DNA from: Ammoniphilus sp. YIM 78166
GTDB taxonomy: Bacteria > Bacillota > Bacilli > Aneurinibacillales > RAOX-1
Direction: 5' to 3'
Assembly (NCBI RefSeq): GCF_004522215.1
Contig: NZ_SDLR01000002.1
Span: forward strand, 186,001-250,000
Length of the DNA stretch: 64,000 bases
The translations under genes were made by a program, and so were the position numbers. This document shows, piece by piece, positions 54,260 through 63,896 of the stretch. The notes beneath the pieces were generated by a model that ran no database searches, had not been told where the DNA came from, and saw only the letters and a list, made by a program, of their open reading frames with translations. The stretch's first letter is position 1. Every line of letters begins with the position of its first letter.

Positions 54260-56020
54260 GTGAACACCGTTATTGCAACGTTAAATGCGAAATATATTCA
54301 CTCTTCATTAGCCCTTCGCTATTTGAAAGCATACTGTCAAAAGGATTTCCCAATTGAAATGAGGGAATTCACGATTAAAGATACCCCGATGAATATCGTA
54401 ACCGATATCTTTCTCCATGAGCCAGAGGTGGTGGGGTTCTCTTGCTACATATGGAATATCGAAGAGACGATCATCGTGATAGATATGTTAAAGAAAATAA
54501 AACCGGACCTGAAAGTGGTATTAGGCGGGCCGGAGGTTTCCTATGATGTAGAGTATTGGATGGAAAGGCTTTCGACGGTTGATTTTATTGTGGTTGGAGA
54601 GGGTGAGGAAACGTTTCATCATCTGCTGCAGGAGTTGGCGGGACAGCAAAAATACCACCTGGTGTTTGGACTAGCTTATCGCAAGGCAGGAGAAACAATC
54701 ATTAATCCTCCGCGTCCTAAATTGGATCTTAATCAAATCCCTTCTCCCTTTCAAGGGTTTCCAGACCTCCCGGAATTGAAGAATCGAGTGGTCTATTTTG
54801 AAACTTCTAGGGGATGTCCATTTTCCTGTAGCTTCTGCTTGTCTTCCATTGAAGTAGGCGTTCGTTATTTTGATATAGAGAGAACAAAGCAGGAGCTCTT
54901 ATACTTGATTGACAGTGGGGTCAAGCTCATCAAGTTTGTGGACCGTACGTTTAATATTAAACGAGACTACGCATTGGAGATTTTTGAATTTTTAATTCAG
55001 AATCATAAGGGAACTGTTTTTCAATTTGAGATTACGGCCGATATTATGCGACCTGAGGTATTGGACTATCTAGCCCAAAACGCGCCTCCTGGCATTTTCC
55101 GTTTTGAAATCGGAGTACAGTCCACACGAGATGAAACCAACCTGATCGTGAATCGTAAACAGAATTTTGAGAAGCTCAGTCATACCGTACGTACAATAAA
55201 AAAAGCGCAAAACATTGATCAGCATTTGGATTTGATAGCTGGTCTTCCAGAAGAGGATTACCATTCTTTCCGAAAAACCTTTAACGATGTATTTGCGCTG
55301 CGTCCAGAGGAGCTTCAATTAGGGTTTTTAAAAATGCTGCGCGGCACTGGAGTTCGTCTGAATGCAGAGAAGTATGGGTATGTTTGGATGGAACATTCTC
55401 CTTATGAAATCCTAGGGAACGATGTGTTACCTTTTGCAGACATTGTTCGCATTAAGCGTGTTGAGGACGTATTGGAGAAGTATTGGAATGCTCATCGCAT
55501 GGACCATACTCTAGAATTTTTATTTGCAAAGGTGTTTGAGACCCCGTTTGATTTCTTCCAACAGTTCGGTGATTATTGGGAAGGAAAAGGATGGCAAAGA
55601 ATCGGGCATCAGTTAGAGGATTTATTTACGAGATTATATGCTTTTTTAGAGCATAGACATGTAGAGTGCCTGCCAGTCATTAAGGGGTTAATGCAGCTGG
55701 ATTATTTCCTGACGCAAAAGAACAAGCCTCGAAAAACCTGGTGGACGTTTGACATGGAAAAGCAGGAGCAGCAGCGTCTCATGCGTCTGGTGGCCACTCA
55801 ACCTCAGTTCCTCGGCCAAGAATTTGAAAGTTTAGGTCTGGATGAAAAAGAGTTGCATAAGCATGCGATTTTGGAGACTCTGCCATTCGACCTAACCTCC
55901 TACTTGGAGCGTGGGGAAATAAAGTGTTTGGCATGTTTATTGATTGTATACTATGAGGTTGGCAAAGGTCCGAGGTATTTTTCAAGCCCTTTAGCGAATG
56001 TGCAAATAATGGAAATGTAG
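54260..56020 (+). CDS. B12-binding radical SAM protein, DUF4080 family
   Basis: This 586-aa protein has an N-terminal B12-binding-like domain (about 1-135, PEVVGFSCYIWNIEET and VLGGPEVSYD), a radical SAM core with Cys186, Cys190 and Cys193 (CPFSCSFC) and a C-terminal DUF4080-type domain (about 365-586). Such enzymes belong to the MiaB-like/B12-SAM class; the substrate of the DUF4080 group is not known. GTG 54260 follows AAGGAGG. It is upstream of ysdC in a gap that in B. subtilis is taken by ysdB alone. Confidence 0.88.
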   Translation: MNTVIATLNAKYIHSSLALRYLKAYCQKDFPIEMREFTIKDTPMNIVTDIFLHEPEVVGFSCYIWNIEETIIVIDMLKKIKPDLKVVLGGPEVSYDVEYWMERLSTVDFIVVGEGEETFHHLLQELAGQQKYHLVFGLAYRKAGETIINPPRPKLDLNQIPSPFQGFPDLPELKNRVVYFETSRGCPFSCSFCLSSIEVGVRYFDIERTKQELLYLIDSGVKLIKFVDRTFNIKRDYALEIFEFLIQNHKGTVFQFEITADIMRPEVLDYLAQNAPPGIFRFEIGVQSTRDETNLIVNRKQNFEKLSHTVRTIKKAQNIDQHLDLIAGLPEEDYHSFRKTFNDVFALRPEELQLGFLKMLRGTGVRLNAEKYGYVWMEHSPYEILGNDVLPFADIVRIKRVEDVLEKYWNAHRMDHTLEFLFAKVFETPFDFFQQFGDYWEGKGWQRIGHQLEDLFTRLYAFLEHRHVECLPVIKGLMQLDYFLTQKNKPRKTWWTFDMEKQEQQRLMRLVATQPQFLGQEFESLGLDEKELHKHAILETLPFDLTSYLERGEIKCLACLLIVYYEVGKGPRYFSSPLANVQIMEM

Positions 56021-56066
56021 GCTATAATGGATGAATGGGGCTAACTTGTACTCTAGGAGGGATACG

Positions 56067-57146
56067 ATGGAAGATAAAATGTTAAGTATGTTTAAAGAGT
56101 TAACAGAAACTCCTGGCGCTCCTGGTCACGAGGGACCAGTACGGGAAGTCATGAGAAAATACATAACCCCTTACGCAGACGAGGTATATACAGATAATCT
56201 AGGGAGCTTAATTGCCAAGCAGGTTGGAAATCAAGAAGGTCCGAAGGTAATGGTAGCCGGTCACTTGGATGAAGTGGCTTTTATGATCACTATGATTACC
56301 GACAAAGGCTTCCTGCGCTTTCAGCCGCTAGGCGGCTGGTGGGAGCAAGTCATGTTGGCTCAGCGGGTTACGGTGCTCACTCGAAAAGGCCCTATTGAAG
56401 GTATAATCGGTTCGACACCTCCACACATTTTATCTCCTGAGGCTAGGAAGAAGCCGGTAGATAAGAAGAATATGTTCATCGATATTGGAGCTTCTAGCCG
56501 AGAAGAAGCGGAAGACTTCGGAGTTCGACCTGGAGATACGGTTGTACCGATATGTCCTTTCAGCGTCATGAAGAATGAAAAACTCATGATGGCCAAGGCA
56601 TGGGATAATCGAATCGGCTGTGCGATCGCGATTGAGGTCTTGCGTCAGTTAAAAGAAGAGAAACATCCTACGACCGTCTTTGGAGTGGGAACCGTGCAAG
56701 AAGAAGTAGGGTTGCGCGGAGCTCAGACATCCGTCAACGCCGTCGGCCCAGATATTGCGTTTGCCGTGGACGTTGGTATTGCGGGAGACACACCGGGAAT
56801 TAAGAAGGAAGATGCACAGTCTCGACTTGGAGGCGGTCCACAGCTCTTATTGTTTGATGCCTCCATGATCCCGCACCGTGGACTGAGAGACTTCGTCATT
56901 GCTACAGCCGATGAGCTAGGCATTCCGTATCAGTTTGATACCGTTGCAGGGGGAGGAACGGATGCAGGACGCTTGCATCTCCATAATAAAGGGGTTCCTT
57001 CGATGGTCATTAGTGTGGCGACAAGATATATCCACAGTCATGCGGCTATCTTGCATCGAGATGACTTTGACAATGCGGTGAAGCTGCTGGTCGAAGTAAT
57101 TAAGCGTTTAGACCGGGCAAAGCTTGAAGAAATAAAGCAGGTGTAG
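56067..57146 (+). CDS. ysdC: M42 family glutamyl-type metallo-aminopeptidase YsdC
   Basis: This 359-aa dinuclear-metal aminopeptidase has the motif [12 protein letters not shown], the catalytic acid pair in [11 protein letters not shown] and metal ligands in DNRIGC and [10 protein letters not shown], with the final HSHAAI-type histidine in [12 protein letters not shown]42 enzymes form tetrahedral assemblies that trim peptides. ATG 56067 follows AGGAGGG; an upstream in-frame ATG at 56031 is weaker. It ends at a terminator. Confidence 0.93.
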   Translation: MEDKMLSMFKELTETPGAPGHEGPVREVMRKYITPYADEVYTDNLGSLIAKQVGNQEGPKVMVAGHLDEVAFMITMITDKGFLRFQPLGGWWEQVMLAQRVTVLTRKGPIEGIIGSTPPHILSPEARKKPVDKKNMFIDIGASSREEAEDFGVRPGDTVVPICPFSVMKNEKLMMAKAWDNRIGCAIAIEVLRQLKEEKHPTTVFGVGTVQEEVGLRGAQTSVNAVGPDIAFAVDVGIAGDTPGIKKEDAQSRLGGGPQLLLFDASMIPHRGLRDFVIATADELGIPYQFDTVAGGGTDAGRLHLHNKGVPSMVISVATRYIHSHAAILHRDDFDNAVKLLVEVIKRLDRAKLEEIKQV

Positions 57147-57149
57147 AAA

Positions 57150-57183
57150 AGAAAAGAGTTCACGGAAGAAGTGAACTCTTTTT
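57150..57183 (+). terminator. Terminator after ysdC
   Basis: AAGAGTTCAC and GTGAACTCTT form a perfect 10-bp stem around GGAAGAA, followed by TTTTCTTTT. Confidence 0.9.
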
Positions 57184-57192
57184 TCTTTTCTT

Positions 57193-57417
57193 TTAGTTTT
57201 TCTGTCCAATTCCCTGATGCAGCAGCTGTAGCATTTCCCCTTGCTTGGAAGCATCGGCCTGGTTCCAGAGAACCTCAAATAAGACGCCGAGTCCCGGCAG
57301 GGTTTTGTCCTCTTGGCTTTCAATGGCATCGACGATGGTGCTTCTTAACTCTCCAAGGGAAGAGTCAGCGACGTTGGCGATGACTGCTTGCCTTAGATTA
57401 ACCTGACTGATATTCAT
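57193..57417 (-). CDS. sspI: Small acid-soluble spore protein SspI
   Basis: This 74-aa protein (MNISQVNLRQAVIANVADSS, then VDAIESQEDKTLPGLGVLFE) matches the small SspI family, a minor spore core protein made in the forespore. AAGGAGG lies upstream of ATG 57417. Its neighbour ysgA is also the neighbour in B. subtilis. It is the clearest spore-specific gene of the right half of the window. Confidence 0.93.
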   Translation of the reverse strand: MNISQVNLRQAVIANVADSSLGELRSTIVDAIESQEDKTLPGLGVLFEVLWNQADASKQGEMLQLLHQGIGQKN

Positions 57418-57575
57418 GGGATTTAAGCCTCCTTTACTACAAGACTGTGTAGTTACCCACAGTTACTATTTATGATGCTATTGTTTGCGATCCACATCTT
57501 TTTCATCCAATGATAGAAACTACAACTAGCTATGTTATAATGTGGGAAACCAATGGTAAGAGGGGAAGGAAGAAT

Positions 57576-58235
57576 ATGGCTGCGAAAACCTTTGCAGTGA
57601 TAGGCATGGGGCGTTTTGGATCTAGTGTAGCCAAAACGCTTTACGAAATGGGCTATGATGTTATGGCTATTGACTCAAACGAAGAAAGAATCCAAGAACA
57701 TATTCAATACGTCACCTATGCGGTCCAGGCGGACTCTACCGATGAGCATGCTTTGAAGGAGCTTGGAATCCGAAATTTTGATGTCGTAGTTGTAGCCATC
57801 GGTGAAGATATACAAGCAAGTATCCTAACGTCTCTTATCCTTAAAGAATTAGGGGTCAAACAAATTGTAGTGAAGGCGCAGAACGAACGGCATGGGAAAG
57901 TGCTGTATAAAGTGGGCGCGGATCGCGTTGTTTTTCCTGAGCGTGATATGGGAAGCCGAGTGGCGAATAACCTGGTATCTCCTGGTATTCTTGACTTTAT
58001 TGAATTGGCAGAAGACTATAGCGTGGCGGAGATTGCAGCCACCGACCGAATGGTGGGTAAAAATCTGATCGAATTGAATATCCGTGCAAAATTTGGAGTA
58101 AACGTGATGGCGATCAAAAGCGGACCGGAGATCAATATTGCCCCAAGCGCGGAGGACACCATTAACGATGGAGATATACTCGTAGTTATTGGTCATAATA
58201 CAGACCTGAAACGGATGGAGGAAAAGACAAAATAG
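57576..58235 (+). CDS. ktrA: Potassium channel regulator, TrkA/KtrA family
   Basis: This 219-aa protein has an N-terminal RCK_N Rossmann domain with the nucleotide-binding GMGRFGSSVAKTL (residues 11-23) and acidic IDSNEER, and a C-terminal RCK_C ligand domain (about 135-215, AATDRMVGKNLIELNI). It gates a KtrB/KtrD-type K+ channel in response to ATP/ADP or cyclic-di-AMP; the channel gene is elsewhere, so this could be ktrA or ktrC. ATG 57576 follows AGGGGAAGG. Confidence 0.93.
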   Translation: MAAKTFAVIGMGRFGSSVAKTLYEMGYDVMAIDSNEERIQEHIQYVTYAVQADSTDEHALKELGIRNFDVVVVAIGEDIQASILTSLILKELGVKQIVVKAQNERHGKVLYKVGADRVVFPERDMGSRVANNLVSPGILDFIELAEDYSVAEIAATDRMVGKNLIELNIRAKFGVNVMAIKSGPEINIAPSAEDTINDGDILVVIGHNTDLKRMEEKTK

Positions 58236-58248
58236 GAGTGAGGAACGG

Positions 58249-59034
58249 ATGCCAGAAACCATCCAATCGGTACAAAACGCCAAGGTGAAAGAATGGGCGA
58301 AGCTTAGTACAAAAAAGGGCAGAGAAAAAGAACAAGCTTTCTTAATTGAAGGTGCTCATTTAGTTGAAGAAGCCCTGAAGAGCGGGACGAGCATGCGGGC
58401 CATCCTTCTAACAGAAGACTATTCGTTAAATGCAAACTTTCAGCAATTTCTTTCCAATGCGACTACGCCCATCTACTGGATATCCCAAGCTGTCTCTGAG
58501 AAGCTGTCAGAAACCGAAACACCGCAAGGGGTTTTTGCTGTCGTAGAGATGAAGCAACATCGGTTGGCAGAGCTAACCCATGGTTCGCCAGTTCTTCTTT
58601 TACTTGATGCAGTACAGGATCCTGGTAATTTAGGCACCATGATTCGGACGGCCGATGCTGCGGGAATCGGAGGGGTGATTCTCGGAAGAGGAACCGTAGA
58701 TGTCTATAATCCCAAAACCGTGCGTTCGACAATGGGTTCGCTTTTTCATCTTCCCGTTGTTCAAGCCGATCTTCTAAGCACCTGTGAGGAGTTAGTGGGA
58801 CAAGGCTTTCGGCTTATCGCGACGAGTCTAGAAGGAGCTGTGTTCTATGATGAGCCAGTCTATGGTGGACCGATTGCTATCATTATAGGCAATGAAGGCA
58901 ACGGTGTCTCCGAAGATATCTTAGCACGCTGTCAAACCAAGGTTAAAATCCCTATCTTTGGACAAGCGGAATCCTTGAATGCAGCAACAGCTGCAGGCAT
59001 TATACTTTATGAGGCTGTACGTCAAAGAAAGTAA
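58249..59034 (+). CDS. ysgA: 23S rRNA/tRNA 2'-O-ribose methyltransferase (SpoU family), YsgA
   Basis: This 261-aa protein has an N-terminal substrate-binding L30e-like region (about 1-95) and a SPOUT/SpoU catalytic domain (about 105-258) with the knot motifs DAVQDPGNLGTMIRTADA, IGNEGNGVS and SLNAATAAGI. It methylates a ribose 2'-OH of rRNA. ATG 58249 follows AGGAGTGAGG. In B. subtilis ysgA precedes pheST, as here. Confidence 0.93.
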   Translation: MPETIQSVQNAKVKEWAKLSTKKGREKEQAFLIEGAHLVEEALKSGTSMRAILLTEDYSLNANFQQFLSNATTPIYWISQAVSEKLSETETPQGVFAVVEMKQHRLAELTHGSPVLLLLDAVQDPGNLGTMIRTADAAGIGGVILGRGTVDVYNPKTVRSTMGSLFHLPVVQADLLSTCEELVGQGFRLIATSLEGAVFYDEPVYGGPIAIIIGNEGNGVSEDILARCQTKVKIPIFGQAESLNAATAAGIILYEAVRQRK

Positions 59035-59035
59035 G

Positions 59036-59064
59036 TTGCATGAAGGACGTCAATTGTTTATAAT
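59036..59064 (+). promoter_or_regulatory. Promoter of the pheS-pheT operon
   Basis: TTGCAT (59036-59041), a 17-base spacer and TATAAT (59059-59064), overlapping the ysgA stop region. Confidence 0.75.
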
Positions 59065-59084
59065 GTATTCTGAAAATCATATGA

Positions 59085-59366
59085 AGCAATAAAGGCTTCG
59101 ACGGAGACTAGTAAATAAGCAGACGCTATAGCAGGACGACAATGTACGTCATCCTTAAGGGAGAGAGAGCCTTGACTGAGAGCTCTCTTATAGAAGAACT
59201 TATTGAATTCACTCCTGAGCTGTCCCCTGAACTTCTTAGTAGGGGGTACCGGATGATTGTCCGTTAACGATTGTATAAGTGAGAATTAGAGGTATAGTGC
59301 CTTCTAATTCTAATAAGGGTGGTACCGCGACCTCTCGTCCCTTACGGATGAGGGGTCTTTTTTATT
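59085..59366 (+). ncRNA. T-box leader of pheS-pheT, Phe specifier TTC
   Basis: A complete T-box: stem I with GGGAGAGAGAGCC near 59158-59170, the specifier TTC (59218-59220) in TTGAATTCACTCCTGAGC, the canonical core AGGGTGGTACCGCG (59316-59329) and a terminator GACCTCTCGTCC / GGATGAGGGGTC ending in TTTTTT near 59364. TTC is the phenylalanine codon, matching the downstream phenylalanyl-tRNA synthetase genes. Confidence 0.92.
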
Positions 59367-59387
59367 TTCATGCAAGGAGGAAAGCAT

Positions 59388-60422
59388 GTGCGCGATCAAT
59401 TAATGGAAGTCAAAGAAAGGGCTCTCGGTGAGCTTCAGCAAGCAGCGAATCTAGCTGAGCTGAACGATCTAAGAGTAAAGTACCTCGGAAAAAAAGGGGA
59501 ACTTACCGAGATTATGAAAGGAATGGGAAAGCTCTCCGCTGAAGAGCGTCCCCTTCTAGGACAGCTTGCAAATGAGGTTCGAGATGCCATTGGGGCTATT
59601 CTGGAAGAGAAGAAGGAAGCGCTGGAAGCGTCCGCGCTAGAAGCACAATTAAGAAGTCAGACGATTGACGTTACCCTTCCAGGAAGAACATTGGCGAAAG
59701 GGAATAAGCACCCTTTAACGCAAATTATTGAGCAAATCGAGGATATCTTTATCGGTTTAGGATTTGAGATTGCGGAAGGCCCTGAGCTGGAGACGGATTA
59801 CTATAATTTTGAAGCTCTCAATTTGCCTAAAGACCACCCGGCTCGGGATATGCAGGATTCCTTCTACGTTACTGAGGATTTACTAATGCGTACGCATACT
59901 TCGCCTAACCAAGCTCGAGTGATGGAAGCGAAGCAAGGAGAAGTACCGGTAAAGATTATTTGCCCTGGCCGAGTTTATCGCCGGGATGATGATGATGCCA
60001 CGCATTCGCACGTGTTCACCCAAATTGAGGGACTTGTCATAGGAAAAGATATCCGGATGAGCGACCTTAAAGGAATTCTGCTCGCTTTTTCCCGTGAAAT
60101 GTTTGGGGATGACGTTCAGATTCGCTTGCGTCCTAGCTTCTTTCCATTTACGGAACCAAGTGCTGAGGTGGATGTGACCTGCGCGGTGTGTAAAGGAAAA
60201 GGCTGTCGCGTATGTAAGGAAACCGGCTGGTTAGAGATCTTGGGATCGGGTATGGTGCATCCTAAGGTTTTGGAGATGTCTGGATACGATTCAGAGAAAT
60301 ATACAGGCTTTGCTTTTGGTATGGGCGTAGAACGGATTGCCATGCTGAAATACGGGATTGAAGATATTCGACACTTCTATAACAACGACATCCGATTTTT
60401 AAGACAATTTAATCGTAGGTAG
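59388..60422 (+). CDS. pheS: Phenylalanyl-tRNA synthetase alpha subunit
   Basis: This 344-aa class II catalytic subunit has an N-terminal coiled coil (about 1-95), the motif 2 region [18 protein letters not shown] and motif 3 [20 protein letters not shown] 59388 is preferred, with AAGGAGG seven bases upstream; the ORF opens at 59370 and a nearby ATG at 59386 is out of frame. It has the length of B. subtilis PheS. It is under the T-box and 14 bases before pheT. Confidence 0.95.
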   Translation: MRDQLMEVKERALGELQQAANLAELNDLRVKYLGKKGELTEIMKGMGKLSAEERPLLGQLANEVRDAIGAILEEKKEALEASALEAQLRSQTIDVTLPGRTLAKGNKHPLTQIIEQIEDIFIGLGFEIAEGPELETDYYNFEALNLPKDHPARDMQDSFYVTEDLLMRTHTSPNQARVMEAKQGEVPVKIICPGRVYRRDDDDATHSHVFTQIEGLVIGKDIRMSDLKGILLAFSREMFGDDVQIRLRPSFFPFTEPSAEVDVTCAVCKGKGCRVCKETGWLEILGSGMVHPKVLEMSGYDSEKYTGFAFGMGVERIAMLKYGIEDIRHFYNNDIRFLRQFNRR

Positions 60423-60436
60423 GCGGTGAGTGAACA

Positions 60437-62863
60437 ATGAAGGTTTCTTACAATTGGTTGAAGCAGTATGTGGATCTCGAGGGAATCACTCCAGAGGAGC
60501 TGGCGGAGAAGCTGACGCGCAGCGGTGTCGAGGTAGAGAGTGTAGAGTCCCGAAACAAAGGAGTATCTCAGGTTGTCATTGGTCATGTGGTTGAACGTGA
60601 AAAGCATCCAGACGCAGATAAGCTGAATGTCTGCCAAGTCGACGTTGGTCAGACCGAGCGTTTGCAGATCGTTTGTGGAGCTGCCAATGTAGCTGCTGGG
60701 CAGAAAGTGGTTGTATCTGTCGTAGGAGCTGAGTTGCCTGGAGGGCTGAAAATTAAGAAGGCGAAGCTTCGCGGCGTGGAGTCGCAAGGGATGATTTGTT
60801 CTGCGAAAGAGCTCGGGATCAATGACAAGCTATTGCCAAAGTCCCAGCAAGAAGGAATCATGGTCTTGCCAGATGAGACAGAAGTGGGTCAAGATGCCTT
60901 AGTTTATCTCGGTTTGGATGATTACATCCTGGAACTGGGCCTAACGCCGAACCGTTCCGACTGTTTAAGCATGCTAGGGGTGGCTTATGAGGTAGGCGCC
61001 ATCTTAAATCGCGAGGTTCGCCTCCCGGAGGTTTCCGTTTCTGAACAAGGGGACTCCATTGAAGGCAAGGTGCAAGTGGAAATAGAAGCACCAGAGCACT
61101 GTACGCAATACTCGGCTAGACTGATTTCAGGGGTTCAATTAGGAGTATCCCCGCTATGGATGCAAAGTCGACTTATGGCAGCTGGAATCCGCCCAATCAA
61201 TAATGTTGTGGATATTACGAACTATGTCATGCTTGAGCAAGGTCAACCGCTTCATGCGTTCGATTACGATCAGGTCCAGGATGGGAAGGTGATCGTCCGA
61301 TTGGCTGGCGATGGAGAAAAGCTAGTCACTTTGGATGAATCCGAACGATCTTTGGATCAAGACATGCTTCTCATTGCTGACCCTATAAAGCCGATTGGCA
61401 TCGCAGGAGTGATGGGTGGAGCGAATTCCGAGGTATCGGAGCAGACCACTACCATCCTTCTGGAATCCGCCCATTTTGCAGGCATCTCGATCCGTCGAAC
61501 AGCCAAGAAATTAGGATTGCGCTCTGAAGCAAGTCTGCGATTTGAAAAAGAAGTAGATCCAGAGGCTGTATTGCGGGCATTGGATCGAGCGGCTCAATTA
61601 ATGGTTGAGGTAGCGGGAGGAACGGTAGCGAAGGGAATTGCAGCTTCTGTTGTTAAGGAGCCCGTAAGGCAACATGTTCAATTGCGCTTGTCCCGCGTTA
61701 ACGATCTATTGGGAACGACTCTTCAGGAAGAAGAAGTGGACTCCATCCTGGGTCGCCTTCAATTCGGGTATTCCAAAGATGAAGAAACCTTTAATGTTGA
61801 AATCCCGACTCGCAGACAGGATATTACACGAGAAGTAGATCTGATTGAAGAAGTGGCCCGCTTACACGGTTATGATCATATACCAACCAGCCTTCCTGTG
61901 GGGCCGACAACTCAAGGGGGATTAACGGGCTATCAGCAATTCCAACGAGATATCCGTAATCTACTTACCGGTGCTGGACTATTTGAAGTATCTACCTACT
62001 CCTTCACAAACGAGCAAATCATGTATGATTTTGCCCCACTGTATCAGGAGACAAAAGGTATTCCATTGGCGATGCCCATGAGCGAAGAGCGTAGTCATCT
62101 GAGGGTGAACCTGTTGCCGCATCTGCTTGAAACGGCTGCCTACAATCGAAATAGACAAAACCTAGATCTAGCTGTTTTTGAGATCGGAAGAGTGTTTATT
62201 AGTGAGGAAGAGCAGTTAACCGTGCTGCCTCAAGAAAAGCTTGGTTTAGCGGGATTGTTAACGGGAAGCTGGTCAGGGGAACATTGGTCAACGACTGTAG
62301 CTCCTGTGGATTTCTATGTTGCCAAAGGGGTGGTTGAGCTTCTCCTTCTAAATATGGGGATTTCCCAGGTCTCCTATAAGGCTGCAGAAGCTATCCGCGG
62401 CATGCACCCTGGGCGGACGGCAGAGCTATGGATACAAGGTGAGTGCGTTGGATATTTAGGTCAAGTGCATCCACAGCTGCAGAAAAAGTATGACGTGGAA
62501 GAAACCTATGTATTCCAGCTTGACCTTGAAAAATTATACAGCTATGTGGAAAAGATGAGCCAATACAAAGCCCTTCCTAAATATCCAGCAAGTACCCGAG
62601 ATCTTAGCATTGTAGTCGATCAACCGGTTTCTGCGGCTGCCCTTCAACAGGTGATTGAGGAACAGGCCGGAGAATTATTGGAAAGAGTGGAGCTGTTCGA
62701 TGTCTATACTGGAGACAAGATAGGGGCAGGAAAGAAGAGCATGGCCTTCTCCCTTGTGTATCGAAACCCTGAAGCGACGTTGACAGATGCTGAAGTGAAT
62801 GAAGCACATGATCGCGTGGTCAAAGGATTAGCTGAGCTGTACCAAGCTGAGCTTAGGGCTTAA
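60437..62863 (+). CDS. pheT: Phenylalanyl-tRNA synthetase beta subunit
   Basis: This 808-aa partner of PheS has a tRNA-binding EMAP-like domain (about 40-155), the B3/B4 editing region (about 215-385), B5 domains (about 405-475) and a C-terminal anticodon-binding FDX-ACB domain (about 715-806, KYPASTRDLSIVVD). The alpha2-beta2 enzyme charges tRNA-Phe and edits mischarged Tyr. AGGCGGTGAG lies upstream of ATG 60437. It ends at a terminator. Confidence 0.96.
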   Translation: MKVSYNWLKQYVDLEGITPEELAEKLTRSGVEVESVESRNKGVSQVVIGHVVEREKHPDADKLNVCQVDVGQTERLQIVCGAANVAAGQKVVVSVVGAELPGGLKIKKAKLRGVESQGMICSAKELGINDKLLPKSQQEGIMVLPDETEVGQDALVYLGLDDYILELGLTPNRSDCLSMLGVAYEVGAILNREVRLPEVSVSEQGDSIEGKVQVEIEAPEHCTQYSARLISGVQLGVSPLWMQSRLMAAGIRPINNVVDITNYVMLEQGQPLHAFDYDQVQDGKVIVRLAGDGEKLVTLDESERSLDQDMLLIADPIKPIGIAGVMGGANSEVSEQTTTILLESAHFAGISIRRTAKKLGLRSEASLRFEKEVDPEAVLRALDRAAQLMVEVAGGTVAKGIAASVVKEPVRQHVQLRLSRVNDLLGTTLQEEEVDSILGRLQFGYSKDEETFNVEIPTRRQDITREVDLIEEVARLHGYDHIPTSLPVGPTTQGGLTGYQQFQRDIRNLLTGAGLFEVSTYSFTNEQIMYDFAPLYQETKGIPLAMPMSEERSHLRVNLLPHLLETAAYNRNRQNLDLAVFEIGRVFISEEEQLTVLPQEKLGLAGLLTGSWSGEHWSTTVAPVDFYVAKGVVELLLLNMGISQVSYKAAEAIRGMHPGRTAELWIQGECVGYLGQVHPQLQKKYDVEETYVFQLDLEKLYSYVEKMSQYKALPKYPASTRDLSIVVDQPVSAAALQQVIEEQAGELLERVELFDVYTGDKIGAGKKSMAFSLVYRNPEATLTDAEVNEAHDRVVKGLAELYQAELRA

Positions 62864-62889
62864 AGGATGGGTTTACCCATCCTTTTTCT
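62863..62889 (+). terminator. Terminator after pheT
   Basis: AAGGATGGG and CCCATCCTT pair around TTTA, followed by TTTTC. Confidence 0.88.
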
Positions 62890-62974
62890 TCTTTAATTTA
62901 TAGTCCAGGTTTAGCAAAAAATGTATAATAATGAACTATAGGGATAAGCTGATATTTGGAAGGAGAAATGCAGC

Positions 62975-63244
62975 GTGCGTGACGAGGAAAAAAATAAAAT
63001 TACGGTAGATATTTATGGGCACCAATATCGAATGGTTGGGAAGGCGAGTGTCGCCCATCTTCGATCTGTCGCTCATTATGTAGATGAAAAGATGAGGTTC
63101 ATTGCCAACGGCAATGCCAGATTGGATACGTCCAAGCTCGCGGTGCTCTCTGCCTTGAACATTGCCGATGAGTTTTTTCAGCTTAAACAGGAATATGAGG
63201 AATTGCTTCGCATCTTAGAAGAGGAGGAAAAGCGTAAAGAATGA
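62975..63244 (+). CDS. zapA: Cell division protein ZapA
   Basis: This 89-aa protein has a conserved N-terminal domain (ITVDIYGHQYRMVG) and a C-terminal coiled coil (about 55-89). ZapA bundles FtsZ. GTG 62975 follows GGAAGGAG. Its stop overlaps cvpA (ATGA), so the pair is coupled. In B. subtilis rnhC lies between pheT and zapA; it is absent here. Confidence 0.92.
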   Translation: MRDEEKNKITVDIYGHQYRMVGKASVAHLRSVAHYVDEKMRFIANGNARLDTSKLAVLSALNIADEFFQLKQEYEELLRILEEEEKRKE

Positions 63245-63807
63245 ACAGCGTCGATATGGGGCTTATCGGCCTTTTTCTTATCAGCATGGTATATGGACAC
63301 TATAAGGGGTTTGTTAGACTTGCCATAGGAATCGCAGGTCTGTTGGCTTCGTTCGCTATTGCTTACTCTTTTTCACAAGATACAGCCGTTTTTCTACAAG
63401 AGCAATTTCCTCTCCCGACTGACAGCACCAATCCCCTTTTCCAAGCATTTCTCAGCATGAGTTCTTTTCACCCATTTTTATATATGGTTATCGCATTTGT
63501 CGTTTTATTTTTTATTATTCGTATCCTATTCCGGCTCTTGGGCAATGTCTTACAAGTGTTTGCAGAGCTTCCGGTGATTTCATTTATCAATCGGTCTCTA
63601 GGCGCAGCTGTCGGAGGAATGATGCTTATTTTACTGCTCTCGGCCTCTGTCCATTTTTTGGATAGAGCACCAGATGGGAGTTGGAAACGATGGTTTTACC
63701 AGTCCAATATTATGCAGTATATGCTTCAAATTTCTCCGTTTATATCCGAGCAGATACGCATGATTCCAGAACCACCAACCAAAAATGTACCCATGGATAT
63801 CCTATAG
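63241..63807 (+). CDS. CvpA family membrane protein
   Basis: This 188-aa protein has four predicted membrane helices (about 5-20, 28-45, 75-100 and 115-135) in the CvpA/YshB arrangement, with MVYGHYKGFVRLAIGIAG near the start. CvpA proteins relate to colicin V production/membrane stress; YshB of B. subtilis is the positional match. The start ATG 63241 overlaps the zapA stop. It ends 89 bases before the SASP gene. Confidence 0.9.
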   Translation: MNSVDMGLIGLFLISMVYGHYKGFVRLAIGIAGLLASFAIAYSFSQDTAVFLQEQFPLPTDSTNPLFQAFLSMSSFHPFLYMVIAFVVLFFIIRILFRLLGNVLQVFAELPVISFINRSLGAAVGGMMLILLLSASVHFLDRAPDGSWKRWFYQSNIMQYMLQISPFISEQIRMIPEPPTKNVPMDIL

Positions 63808-63896
63808 ACTTTCCAATCGCCCCTTTATTTACAGGGCATGAAGGTGAAGCATGCAAGGCATTCTAAAGGTACACTCAATTAAAGGAGGTTAGCTAC

